From Haloferax gibbonsii ATCC 33959 (GTDB taxonomy: Archaea > Halobacteriota > Halobacteria > Halobacteriales > Haloferacaceae): DNA of 40,074 nt. The translations under genes and the position numbers were made by a program. Where the stretch lies: assembly GCF_000336775.1 (NCBI RefSeq), contig NZ_AOLJ01000007.1:1-40074 (forward strand), read 5' to 3'. Numbering within the stretch: the stretch's first letter is position 1; each line of letters starts with the position of its first letter. The notes under the pieces were generated by a model that ran no database searches, had not been told where the DNA came from, and saw only the letters and a list, made by a program, of their open reading frames with translations. Positions 30,423-38,844 of this stretch are shown in pieces.

Positions 30423-31181
30423 TCAGTAGAACCCGACGACCGGCTCGTCGGCGGCGAGCGACGTCGCCACCACTCGGTCGACGCGCGGGTGTTCACAGAG
30501 CCACCTGGCGATTTCCTCGGCCGTCTCGGCCAGTCGCTCGTCGTCGACCATGTTGAGCACCGGGACGACCCGCGCCGTCTCGGGCACGTCTTTCATCCCA
30601 CCGCAGTCGTTCGACAGCACGGCGGCCACGTCCCACTCGGATATCGGGTCGCCGACGGCCGTGCCCGACACGTCGGAGACGAGTTCCGGTCGGTGGACGC
30701 GCTCGTCGGAAAGCGGCTCGCCGACGACCCGGACGCTGGCGACCGGGCAGACGAGGTCCGCCGTGTCGGGGAGTTGCGGTTCGTCCTCGCCGGGGGCTTT
30801 CAGCCAGCGCGACCGCGCTCCGTCGGCCTTGACGAGCACCACGTCGTCGGTGGCGCGCGCGACTCGGTCGACCGTCGCCGGGTCGTAGCCGCGGTAGCGG
30901 TCGGAGCGCTCGCGCTCCGGAACGACGCCGAGCGGGCGGGTCGGCGTCTCCGCGACCGCAGTCTCGGGGTCGTCCGTGACGATGACCTCGGCGACCTCGT
31001 CGTCGAAGATGGGGATGCGGACGGTGCTCGTGACCACGCCGTCGAGGTCGCGGGCGAGCCGGTAGAGAAGCGACTTCTTGCCACCCGCGCCGACGGCGCA
31101 GACGAGGTCGTCGGGGCCGATGCCGAGCGCGTCGGCGAGCGTCGGGGGCGATGTAGACGACGCGAACGGTTCGTCAGTCAT
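30423..31181 (-). CDS. yqeC: YqeC-like putative selenium/molybdenum cofactor protein
   Basis: This 252-aa protein has an N-terminal P-loop-like GAGGKKSLLYRLARDL at residues 31-46, VLVKADGARSRWLKAP, and VLNMVDDERL. These features match YqeC, proposed in bacteria to help mature a selenium-containing cofactor of molybdenum hydroxylases. The gene overlaps the stop of a formate-dehydrogenase-like gene by eight bases on the same strand, so the two are coupled. No selenium genes are nearby. The biochemical role is inferred; a more general molybdenum-enzyme maturation role is possible. Confidence 0.78.
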   Translation of the reverse strand: MTDEPFASSTSPPTLADALGIGPDDLVCAVGAGGKKSLLYRLARDLDGVVTSTVRIPIFDDEVAEVIVTDDPETAVAETPTRPLGVVPERERSDRYRGYDPATVDRVARATDDVVLVKADGARSRWLKAPGEDEPQLPDTADLVCPVASVRVVGEPLSDERVHRPELVSDVSGTAVGDPISEWDVAAVLSNDCGGMKDVPETARVVPVLNMVDDERLAETAEEIARWLCEHPRVDRVVATSLAADEPVVGFY

Positions 31182-33228
31182 CGGCGGCCACCTCCGGCTC
31201 GACCGCCACGCGGACGGCGCTGTGTTTGTACTCGGGAATCTTCGCCACCGGGTCGAGCGCGTCGCCCGTCAGCCGGTTCACGAGCGGGTCGGCGTAGTGG
31301 AACGTGGCGAAGACGGTCCCGCGGCGGACCGCGGGCGTCACCTCGGCCGCGACCGTGACACCGCCGCGGTCGTTTTCCACGCGCACGGTCGCGCCGTCTT
31401 CGATGCCGCGAGCGGCGGCGTCGTCGGGGTGAATCTGTAGGGAGTCCTCGCCGCGCATCCGCATCAGCACGCCCGACCGCCGGGTGAGCGCGCCGCTGTT
31501 GAAGTGTTGGAGGACCCGCCCCGTGATGAGTACGAGTTCGCCGTCGGCGGCGGGGTCCGCCGGGTCGACGTGTTCGACCACCCGGAACGGGGCGGTCTTC
31601 GACCCGGATTCGAACGCGTCGGCGTGGAGAATCGCCGTCCCCTCGGTCGCGCCAACCGGGAACGGCCAGCGCTGGCTTCCCGTGCCGATGCCCTCGTAGG
31701 ACATGCCGGCGTAGATGGGCGTCACCCGCCGGAGTTCGTCGAAGACGCCCTCGGGGGTCGCGGGCGCGTCGAGGCCGGCCACGCGGGCGGCGAACTCCCG
31801 GAGGATATCGAGGTCGGCGCGGGCGTCCCCCGGCGGCGCGACATTTCGGTTCATCCGGATGACCTGTCGGTCGGTGTTCGTCACCGTCCCCGACTTCTCG
31901 GCCCAGACGCTCCCGGGAAGCACCACGTCGGCGAACTCGGCCGTCTCGGTCGGGAACACGTCGTGGACGACGCAGAAGTCGAGCGCCTCGAACGCCTCGC
32001 GGACGCGGTTCGCGTTCGGCTCGGTCACGGCGGGGTTCTCGCCGAAGACGTAGGCCGCTCGCACCTCGTCGCCGAAGCGGTGGGTCGCTTCGACCTCCGT
32101 GAGTCCCGGCAGGGCGGGCGGTTCGAACCCCCACACGTCGGCGACGGCGGCGCGGGCGTCGTCGTCGGTGACGGGTCGATACCCCGGCAGGACGTTCGGA
32201 AGCGCGCCCACGTCGCCCGCGCCCTGCACGTTGTTCTGCCCGCGGAGCGGGTTGACGCCGGTGCCCGCCTTCCCAACGTTGCCGGTCAGGAGCGGGAGGT
32301 TGATGAGCGCCTGCACGTTGTCGGTGCCGTAGTGGTGTTGGCTCATTCCCATCCCGGTGAAGATGGCCGCGCGGCCCGCCTCGCCGTAGGCTCTCGCGGC
32401 GGCGCGGAGGTCGTCGGCGTCGACGCCGGCGCGCTCGGCTTCCGCGTCGATATCGAGTCCCGAGAGGTGCTCGCGGAGCGCCTCGAACCCCGTGGTCCGC
32501 TCGGCGACGAACGCCTCGTCGACCAGTCCCTCCTCGACGACGACGGCGGCCATCGCGTTGAGAAGCGGGATATCGAATCCCGGCCAGACCGGGAGGTGGA
32601 TGTCCGCCGCCTTCGTCGTCTGGTTCTCGCGGGGGTCGACGTGAATCATCGTCGTCCCCGACTTGAGCGCCGGAAGCAGGTACGACCGGAAGATGACCGG
32701 ATGCTGTTCGGCGGGGTTCGCGCCGGTCACGAGGAACACGTCGGCCTCCCCGAGGTCCGAAAGCGAGTTGGTCATCGCCCCCGCGCCGAATCGGTCGCCC
32801 ATCGCCGCCACCGTCGAGGCGTGACAGAGCCGCGCGCAGTTGTCGATGTTGTTCGTCCCGAGCGCCCGCGCCGCCTTCTGGAGCAGGTAGTTCTCCTCGT
32901 TCGTGCAGTTCGACGACGAGAAGAAGAACACCGAGTCGGGGCCGTGGTCGGCGACGGCGCGCGAGAACTCGCGTTCGATGCGGTCGAACGCCTCGTCCCA
33001 CGTCGCCTCGACGAGCCGGCCGTTCACTCGCACCAGCGGGGTGGTCAGGCGCTCGTCGTGTTCGACCACGTCCCACGCCGCGGCTCCCTTCGGACAGAGT
33101 TCGCCCCGCGTGTTGACCGGGCCGTTCCACCCGACGGCGCTCCCCCGGTCGGCGTCGTAGCGGATGCCGCAGCCGACGCCGCAGTACGGACAGACGCTCT
33201 CGTTCGGTTCCGCCACCCGATTAGACAC
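31174..33228 (-). CDS. Formate dehydrogenase-like molybdopterin oxidoreductase (Cys type)
   Basis: This 684-aa DMSO-reductase-family protein resembles FdhF-type formate dehydrogenase alpha subunit. Numbered from 33228, the 4Fe-4S ligands are Cys13, Cys16, Cys20 (CPYCGVGC) and Cys45 (CPKG). The active-site residue is Cys135 in NCARLCHAST, where E. coli FdhF has selenocysteine, followed by His136. Mo-bis-MGD segments include GANPAEQHP and GQNNVQGAGDVG. There is no twin-arginine signal, so it is cytoplasmic. No electron-transfer subunits or fdhD are in the window. The GTG at 33228 gives MSNRVAEP; a GTG at 33243 is also possible and fits the TATA spacing better. Confidence 0.87.
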   Translation of the reverse strand: MSNRVAEPNESVCPYCGVGCGIRYDADRGSAVGWNGPVNTRGELCPKGAAAWDVVEHDERLTTPLVRVNGRLVEATWDEAFDRIEREFSRAVADHGPDSVFFFSSSNCTNEENYLLQKAARALGTNNIDNCARLCHASTVAAMGDRFGAGAMTNSLSDLGEADVFLVTGANPAEQHPVIFRSYLLPALKSGTTMIHVDPRENQTTKAADIHLPVWPGFDIPLLNAMAAVVVEEGLVDEAFVAERTTGFEALREHLSGLDIDAEAERAGVDADDLRAAARAYGEAGRAAIFTGMGMSQHHYGTDNVQALINLPLLTGNVGKAGTGVNPLRGQNNVQGAGDVGALPNVLPGYRPVTDDDARAAVADVWGFEPPALPGLTEVEATHRFGDEVRAAYVFGENPAVTEPNANRVREAFEALDFCVVHDVFPTETAEFADVVLPGSVWAEKSGTVTNTDRQVIRMNRNVAPPGDARADLDILREFAARVAGLDAPATPEGVFDELRRVTPIYAGMSYEGIGTGSQRWPFPVGATEGTAILHADAFESGSKTAPFRVVEHVDPADPAADGELVLITGRVLQHFNSGALTRRSGVLMRMRGEDSLQIHPDDAAARGIEDGATVRVENDRGGVTVAAEVTPAVRRGTVFATFHYADPLVNRLTGDALDPVAKIPEYKHSAVRVAVEPEVAADD

Positions 33229-33311
33229 GCTGACACACCACACACATGGTCGAACGTGTGGCCCGAACGATATTCATCGTACCGCCGGCTTCGGCGGCGT
33301 GAAAATCGCCG
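33229..33311. promoter_or_regulatory. Divergent regulatory region between the formate dehydrogenase and cation ATPase genes
   Basis: This short region holds ACGAT-ATTC-ATCGT (33267-33280), an inverted repeat around the only AT-rich GATATTC. That motif is placed to serve as TATA for one or both genes. CCACAC (33238-33243) and GTGTGG (33256-33261) form a second inverted repeat in the leftward leader. CCGCCG-GCTT-CGGCGG (33282-33297) forms a hairpin in the rightward leader. Roles are inferred. Confidence 0.45.
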
Positions 33312-36167
33312 GTGGACATACGTCCGCTCGTGTCGTTCGGTCGAACCGTGCACGAGCAGGCAACCGCGCATCGGGAGTCGGAGGACGCGAGCGGACGCGA
33401 GGACGTCCCGTGGCACGCGCTCGAACGCGAGGCGGCGCTGGAGCGACTCGAATCGAGCCGCGAGGGCCTCGACACCGACGAATCCGTCCGCCGACTCGAC
33501 GAACACGGTCCGAACGAACTCGCCGACGAGGAGGGCGTCTCGCCGTTTTCGCTCCTCGTCTCGCAGTTCACCGGGCCGCTCATCCTCCTGCTTTTCTTTG
33601 CCGCCGGGCTCTCGCTCGCCGTCGGCCTCCTACCCGGCCGCGACCCGGGCTACACCGACGCGGCGCTCATCCTACTCATCCTGCTCGGAAACGGCCTGTT
33701 CGGCTTCGTGCAGGACTACCGCGCCGAACAGGCGCTCGCGGCGCTCCGGGAGATGGCGACGCCGGACGCGACGGTTCGACGCGGCGGCTCGATTCGGGCG
33801 GTCCCCGCGACCGAGGTCGTCCCGGGCGACGTGGTCGTCCTCGAAGCGGGCGACGCCGTCCCCGCCGACGCCCGCATCATCACCGCGGCCGACTGCCGGG
33901 CCGACGAATCGACGCTGACCGGCGAGAGCGTCCCGGTGGACAAGGCGGCCGACCCCGTCGAGGCCGACGCGGCGCTTGCCGACCGGGGGAGCGTCCTCCA
34001 CGCCGGGACCACCGTGGTCAGGGGCCGCGCCGAGGCCGTCGTCGTCGCCACCGCGATGGACACCGAACTCGGGGCCATCGCCGACCAACTCGGGCAGGCC
34101 CGCCAGCGCGAGACGCCGTTCGAAATCGAGGTGGACCGCCTCGGCCGCCGCATCGGCGTCGGCATCGTCGCGCTCATCCTGCTCATCGCGGCGGTCCAGC
34201 TGTTCCTCACCGCGACCGACCCGGTGGTCGTGCTCCTCGTCGCCGTCACGCTCGCCGTCGCGGCCGTCCCCGAGGGCCTCCCGGCGGTCGTCACGCTCAC
34301 CCTCGCGCTGGGGTCGCGGACGCTCATGGAGCGCAACGCGCTCGTCCGCAACCTCGCGGTCGTCGAGAGCCTCGGCGCGGTCGACTACATCGTCACCGAC
34401 AAGACCGGCACGCTGACCGAAAACCGCATGACCGTCACCCGCGCGTGGCTTCCCGACGACCGGACGGTCGAACTGGACGGCGGTTCGGCGTCGGCCGGGA
34501 CGGCCTCCGGAGACGGCGGCGCGTCGACCGCGGCCGACTCAGTATCCACGGCCGACTCGGCATCGGCGACCACCGCGGACCCGGAACCCAACTCGGACCC
34601 GGCGCTCGCGGCGCTCCTGTCCTGCGGGGCTCGCTGTAACGACACCAAGGAACTCGACGACGGAGCCCACCGGGGCGACCCCACCGAGGTCGCGCTCGTG
34701 AACGCCGCCGCCGACGCGGGCCTCGACGGCTCGCGCGACCCCGACGAGAGGCTCCGCGAAGTCCCCTTCACCTCCGAGCGAAAGCGCATGTCGGTCGTCG
34801 TCGACGCGTTCGACGCGCCCGGCGACGGCCCCGTCGCGCTCGTGAAGGGCGCGCCCGAGGAAATCGTCGCGCGGTGCGACCGCGTCCTCGTGGACGGCGA
34901 AATCGAATCACTCACCGACGAGCGCCGCGAGCGCGTCGAAGCGACCGTGGCCGCCTTCGCCGACGACGCCCTCCGCGTGCTCGGGTTCGCCTACGCGCCC
35001 GGTGCGGACCCCGACGACGACGACGAGACGCTCGAATCGGGACTCGTCTTCCTCGGGTTGCAGGGCATGACCGACCCGGCGCGCGAGGGCGTCGCCGAGG
35101 CGGTCGCCGACTGCCTCGACGCCGGGGTTCGGGTGACGATGGCGACCGGTGACACCCCGCGGACGGCCCGCGCCATCGCCCGCGAGGTCGGCATCGACGC
35201 CGACTCGGTCGTCACTGGCACCGAGGTGGCCGCCATGGACGACGAGGAACTCGGCCGGGTCGTCGAGGAGACGAACGTGTTCGCCCGCGTCGCGCCCGAG
35301 CACAAGGTCCGCATCCTCCGGGCGCTCCAGGACGCGGGCTACACGGTCGCGATGACCGGCGACGGCGTCAACGACGCGCCGGCGCTCGGCAACGCCGACG
35401 TGGGCATCGCCATGGGCGACCGCGGGACGCAGGTCGCACAGGGCGCGTCGGACGTGGTACTCCGCGACGACAACTTCGTCACCATCCGGGACGCTATCGC
35501 GGAGGGCCGCGGCATCTTCGACAACATCCGCAAGTTCGTCAACTACCTGCTGTCGGCGAACGCCGGCGAGGTGTTCGTCGTCTTCCTCGGGACGCTCCTC
35601 GGCGCGGCGCTGTTCCCCGCGGTGTTCGCGGCCGAGTCGGCGCTCGTCATCACGCCCGTCGCGCTCCTGTGGCTCAACCTCGTCACCGACGGCTTCCCCG
35701 CGCTCGCGCTCGGCGCGGACCCCAAGTCGGACGACGTGATGCGCAGGCCGCCGCGCCCGCGCGACGAGGGCGTCCTCGACCGCCGGACCGTCGCTTCGAT
35801 TCTCGGCATCGGCGTCGCGCTCACCGCGACCGGACTGGGCGTGTTCTTCTACGCGCTCTCTCGGTCCGGCGACCTCGTCGTCGCCCAGACGGTGCTTTTC
35901 ACCTTCCTCGTCACCGCCGAGTTGGTCCGCACGCAGTCGGTGCGGCTCCGCTACCGGCTGTCGCCGCTCTCGAACCCGTGGCTCCTCGGCGCGGTCGGGC
36001 TGTCGCTCGCGCTCCACCTCGTACTCCTCTACACGCCGGTCGCGGACCTCTTCGGCGTCGTCCCGCTCGGGCTCACCGAGTGGGGCTGGGTCGCGGGCGC
36101 GTTCGTCCCGTTCCTCGCCGCGAACCTGTGTCTGGTGTGGCTCAACGACCGGCTGTTTGCCCAGTGA
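33312..36167 (+). CDS. P2A-type (calcium/cation) P-type ATPase
   Basis: This 951-aa P-type ATPase of the SERCA/PMR1-like (P2A) group has an N-terminal cation-ATPase domain (EALERLESSREGL region), M1-M4 with PEGL in AVAAVPEGLPAVVT, Asp363 in DKTGTLTENR, KGAPEEIV, MTGDGVNDAPAL and a six-helix C-terminal domain. It should transport Ca2+ or another cation outward. An unusual Ala/Ser/Asp-rich insertion follows the phosphorylation region at about residues 390-430. The GTG at 33312 is used; an in-frame GTG at 33348 is a shorter option. Its 3' end overlaps the convergent TVP38-like gene by 26 bases. Confidence 0.92.
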   Translation: MDIRPLVSFGRTVHEQATAHRESEDASGREDVPWHALEREAALERLESSREGLDTDESVRRLDEHGPNELADEEGVSPFSLLVSQFTGPLILLLFFAAGLSLAVGLLPGRDPGYTDAALILLILLGNGLFGFVQDYRAEQALAALREMATPDATVRRGGSIRAVPATEVVPGDVVVLEAGDAVPADARIITAADCRADESTLTGESVPVDKAADPVEADAALADRGSVLHAGTTVVRGRAEAVVVATAMDTELGAIADQLGQARQRETPFEIEVDRLGRRIGVGIVALILLIAAVQLFLTATDPVVVLLVAVTLAVAAVPEGLPAVVTLTLALGSRTLMERNALVRNLAVVESLGAVDYIVTDKTGTLTENRMTVTRAWLPDDRTVELDGGSASAGTASGDGGASTAADSVSTADSASATTADPEPNSDPALAALLSCGARCNDTKELDDGAHRGDPTEVALVNAAADAGLDGSRDPDERLREVPFTSERKRMSVVVDAFDAPGDGPVALVKGAPEEIVARCDRVLVDGEIESLTDERRERVEATVAAFADDALRVLGFAYAPGADPDDDDETLESGLVFLGLQGMTDPAREGVAEAVADCLDAGVRVTMATGDTPRTARAIAREVGIDADSVVTGTEVAAMDDEELGRVVEETNVFARVAPEHKVRILRALQDAGYTVAMTGDGVNDAPALGNADVGIAMGDRGTQVAQGASDVVLRDDNFVTIRDAIAEGRGIFDNIRKFVNYLLSANAGEVFVVFLGTLLGAALFPAVFAAESALVITPVALLWLNLVTDGFPALALGADPKSDDVMRRPPRPRDEGVLDRRTVASILGIGVALTATGLGVFFYALSRSGDLVVAQTVLFTFLVTAELVRTQSVRLRYRLSPLSNPWLLGAVGLSLALHLVLLYTPVADLFGVVPLGLTEWGWVAGAFVPFLAANLCLVWLNDRLFAQ

Positions 36168-36858
36168 GCGACCCGAGCGCGCCCATGAGCCGGTCGCGGT
36201 AGAGGTAGCCGAGGACCGACGCACCGAGCAGCGCGCCGACGAAGACCGCGGTGAGTTCGGCGTTGCCGTCGGCGGCGGCCGCGCCAGCGAGGTTCACGAG
36301 CAGGAAGCCGGGGAGCCGACCCACCGCCGCGACGAGGACGACCCTGCGGACCGGGATGTCGGTGAGGCCGGCGGCGAAGCAGATGGCGTCGTCGGGGAGG
36401 CCGGGAACCAGAAACACGAGAAAGAGGACGGCCAGCCCGTGGGTCTCCATCGCGTCGTCGAACACCGAGAGCGCGTCGGCGGTGACGACGCGTTCGACGT
36501 ACGGGCGACCGAGAGACCGCGCGATTCCGACGGCGAGCGCCGTGCCGAGGACGATGCCGACCATGCTGTAGACCGTCCCCCAGAGCGCGCCGAACAGGTA
36601 GCCGCTGGCGAACCCGAGCGCCTGTCCGGGGATGGGCGCGACGAGGACCTGCGCGATCTGCACGCCGACGAACGCGAGGGGGGCGAGCGCGCCGAACCCG
36701 AGGAGCCACGCCCGCAGCGCGGTCGGGTTGGCGAGAAACGGGAAGCGGTCGACCAGCGTCGTGCCGGCGAGCGCGACGACGGCGACGACGACGGCGGCGA
36801 GCGCGAGCGTCCGCCACCGGTCGCGCGGCGACTCGAACAGTTCGGGGACGGATAGCAC
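36142..36858 (-). CDS. TVP38/TMEM64 (DedA-like) membrane protein
   Basis: This 238-aa protein has about six membrane helices and the SNARE-associated/VTT domain signature (PIPGQALGFASGYLFGALWG, then VPGLPDDAICFAAGLTDI). The domain is related to lipid scramblases and DedA transporters; the substrate is unknown. The GTG at 36858 (MLSVPELF) is the only start consistent with the domain length. A GGGTTTTTC segment about 29 bases upstream may serve as TATA. The C-terminal 26 bases overlap the ATPase gene on the other strand. Confidence 0.83.
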   Translation of the reverse strand: MLSVPELFESPRDRWRTLALAAVVVAVVALAGTTLVDRFPFLANPTALRAWLLGFGALAPLAFVGVQIAQVLVAPIPGQALGFASGYLFGALWGTVYSMVGIVLGTALAVGIARSLGRPYVERVVTADALSVFDDAMETHGLAVLFLVFLVPGLPDDAICFAAGLTDIPVRRVVLVAAVGRLPGFLLVNLAGAAAADGNAELTAVFVGALLGASVLGYLYRDRLMGALGSLTGQTAGR

Positions 36859-36936
36859 GGATGGCCCCTCGCACGCCGCGGAGAAAAACCCGGCGCGGGA
36901 GCGTTTTTGTGTCGAGATGACGTAGGAATAATCGTG

Positions 36937-37377
36937 ATGGATACGATTCTCGTCGCCGTCGACGGCTCGCCGCTGTCGAAGCGAGCGTTCGAACAGGCCC
37001 TCGCGCACGCCGATTCGACGGTCGTCGCCCTGCACGTCATCGACCCGACGGACCCCGGCTACAGCGCGCCGCTCGACGTGGATATCAGCACGGAACCGCT
37101 CCACGGCTCCGAGGAGTGGTACGAACGCGCCGACGAACTCGCGGCCGACATCTTCGACGAACTCGCGGCGCTGGCCGACGGGAGCGGCGTGGAACTCCGG
37201 ACCGAGACCCTCCGCGGCGACCCCGCGCGGACCATCGTCGACTTCGCGCGCCGGGAGGGCGTCGACGCCGTCTACCTCGGCGGCCACGGCCGCGCCGGCG
37301 AGACGGACCTGCTGTTCGGCAGCGTCGCCGAGTTGGTCTCCGGCCGTGCGCCGATGAGCGTGATGGTCGTCCGCTGA
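36937..37377 (+). CDS. Universal stress protein (UspA family)
   Basis: This 146-aa UspA domain begins MDTILVAVDGSPLSKRAFEQ and contains the nucleotide motif YLGGHGRAGETDLLFGSVAE, a good G-x2-G-x9-G-S fit, so ATP binding is likely. Cytoplasmic. The ATG at 36937 follows GCGTTTTTGTG, about 31 bases upstream, as a possible TATA. It is convergent with the next UspA gene and probably arose in the same family expansion; the two are too different for a recent duplication. Confidence 0.92.
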   Translation: MDTILVAVDGSPLSKRAFEQALAHADSTVVALHVIDPTDPGYSAPLDVDISTEPLHGSEEWYERADELAADIFDELAALADGSGVELRTETLRGDPARTIVDFARREGVDAVYLGGHGRAGETDLLFGSVAELVSGRAPMSVMVVR

Positions 37378-37428
37378 GGGTCGCCACTCACGCCTCACGG
37401 CTCGTCTGCCAGTCCCGAGCGACGCACC

Positions 37429-37857
37429 TCACTCGTCGTCGTCAGCCGGCGGCACGCACAGCACCGGAACGTCAGAGAGCCTGACGACCCGCTCCGCGAC
37501 GCTTCCGAGCAGGTATCGCTCCAGCCCGCTCGTCCCGTGGGTGCCCATCACCACGAGGTCGATGCCGCGTTCCTCGCCGTAGTCGACGATTGTCTCGTGC
37601 GGCAGGCCGACCCGAATCTCCGTCTCGACGGGCACGTCGCGGTCGGCCGCCAAGTCGGCGACGACGCCGACGGCCGCCTCCCCGCGCGTCCGGGAATCGC
37701 CGTCGTCGACGGGCGCGTCCGCGTGTCCGGTCCGAACGTCGACGACGTAGAGGACGTGGAGCGCGGCCCCGTAGGTCGCCGCGAGGTCGACCGCGTACTC
37801 GGCGGCGCGGACCGCGTGGTCGCTGCCGTCGGTCGGGACGAGGATGTGGTCGAACAT
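37429..37857 (-). CDS. Universal stress protein (UspA family)
   Basis: This 142-aa UspA domain has MFDHILVPTDGSDHAVRAAE at its start and VMGTHGTSGLERYLLGSVAE as the complete ATP-binding loop. Cytoplasmic. A GGTTTTATTC box (37880-37889) lies about 28 bases upstream, giving a leaderless transcript. It resembles the UspA at 21.6-22.0 kb more closely than the other two, notably in ERVVRLSDVPVL versus ERVVRLADVPVL. Confidence 0.92.
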   Translation of the reverse strand: MFDHILVPTDGSDHAVRAAEYAVDLAATYGAALHVLYVVDVRTGHADAPVDDGDSRTRGEAAVGVVADLAADRDVPVETEIRVGLPHETIVDYGEERGIDLVVMGTHGTSGLERYLLGSVAERVVRLSDVPVLCVPPADDDE

Positions 37858-38034
37858 GCCGTCACAGACGCGCGCCGAGCGAATAAAACCGAACCCGGTC
37901 GCCCGGGCTTCGGCCTCCGGTCACCTCACGGCCGACCGAAGCCCCGCCACCACCGTCTCGATTCCCGGCCACCGGGAAGGAAGAGTCCGCCTTATGTCCG
38001 GAGCGAGCGTATCGTAATCCGGGTGGTGAGGAGC

Positions 38035-38505
38035 ATGCAGACCGACCAACAACGGAGGGTAGAACTGTGGATTCGTCCGATTCGGGACGGCCTCGGCGAG
38101 GAACACCAGACGCTGGTGGTCCGACTCGAACGGCTCGCGGACGAAGGGCTCGTCGACGACGTGTGCGTCCGGACGTGGGGGCGCGAGGTGGATGTCGAGT
38201 CCGACACCGCGCCGACGAAGCGAGACGCGGTCGTCCGCGAGCGACTCGCCGAGTGTCGGCTGTGGGCGCGAACGGAAGGGGTCGCGCTCCCGACGCTCGA
38301 CGAGCGGGCGACGGTCGGGTCGGGCCGGATGGGCCCCGAACACGACGCGGTCGTCCTTCCGCCGACGCTGGGCGTCGTCTTCCGCGACGACGAAATCGAG
38401 GCCGTCTATCCGCACGAGCGAGACGATGGGACTCGAACGCTCGCCGACTGGGTCGAGACCGCCGAGTCGTTCCTCGGTATCGACCGCGAGCACGTCGAGG
38501 TGTAA
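38035..38505 (+). CDS. Conserved hypothetical protein (HTH-linked haloarchaeal type)
   Basis: This 156-aa acidic protein has MQTDQQRRVELWIRPIRDGL at its start, a central charged region and a C-terminal LADWVETAESFLGI helix. I recall similar haloarchaeal proteins annotated only as HTH-domain or hypothetical, but no clear helix-turn-helix can be read here. There are no Cys pairs, signal peptide or membrane segments. The ATG at 38035 is chosen because the longer frame upstream overlaps the antisense UspA gene. The function is unknown. Confidence 0.65.
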   Translation: MQTDQQRRVELWIRPIRDGLGEEHQTLVVRLERLADEGLVDDVCVRTWGREVDVESDTAPTKRDAVVRERLAECRLWARTEGVALPTLDERATVGSGRMGPEHDAVVLPPTLGVVFRDDEIEAVYPHERDDGTRTLADWVETAESFLGIDREHVEV

Positions 38506-38844
38506 GCGGGGACGAGTCTCCGACTCGTGGCTACGAAAACAACGCCACCCGGTCGAGACGGTCGATTTTCGAACGATGTGTTCCGCGAGAAACGTCGCCA
38601 TCGACGGACGCGATTCCGGCGGCGTACGCCCGAATCACTCGCCCCAGACTCGGTACCGGAAGTGGGCCCGGGCAAGGCCCGACCGTGTCAGAGGCACCCC
38701 ACTCGAACGACGACTGTCGTCGAGAGTGTGGGCGAATCATCGTTTCCTCGCCAGTCATCTATACTTGGTCCCTGATACATCAGGGTCGTATATACGTCCG
38801 GGGCGAAGCGTCACCCTTACTCGGAGCCGTGTAGTGGTGGGGGT
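38506..38844. other. 339-base gap without a convincing gene, with hairpins
   Basis: Short ORFs here are basic and lack haloarchaeal codon or amino-acid bias. Two stem-loops are visible: CGGGC-AAG-GCCCG at 38669-38681 and a larger hairpin at about 38698-38732 built on ACGAC-GACT-GTCGT with further pairing outside. A structured small RNA is possible. The trm5 promoter and operator candidate occupy the right end. Confidence 0.4.
38770..38796 (+). promoter_or_regulatory. Palindromic operator candidate and TATA box upstream of trm5
   Basis: CCCTGAT-AC-ATCAGGG (38770-38785) has perfect 7-base arms and touches CGTATATACG (38787-38796), a palindromic TATA box. Rightward transcription would start near 38818. 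This leaves a 27-base leader with a GGTGGGGG ribosome-binding-like stretch before the ATG at 38845. The palindromic TATA could also drive leftward transcription into the gap. Confidence 0.5.

Noticed and set aside
31174..33228. Selenocysteine (in-frame TGA) in the formate dehydrogenase
   Set aside because: The active-site codon encodes Cys and no internal TGA interrupts the frame.
38531..38758. 75-aa leftward ORF in the gap before trm5
   Set aside because: Weak third-position GC bias, few acidic residues and no family features. The TATA position is tolerable, so it is kept only as a remote possibility.
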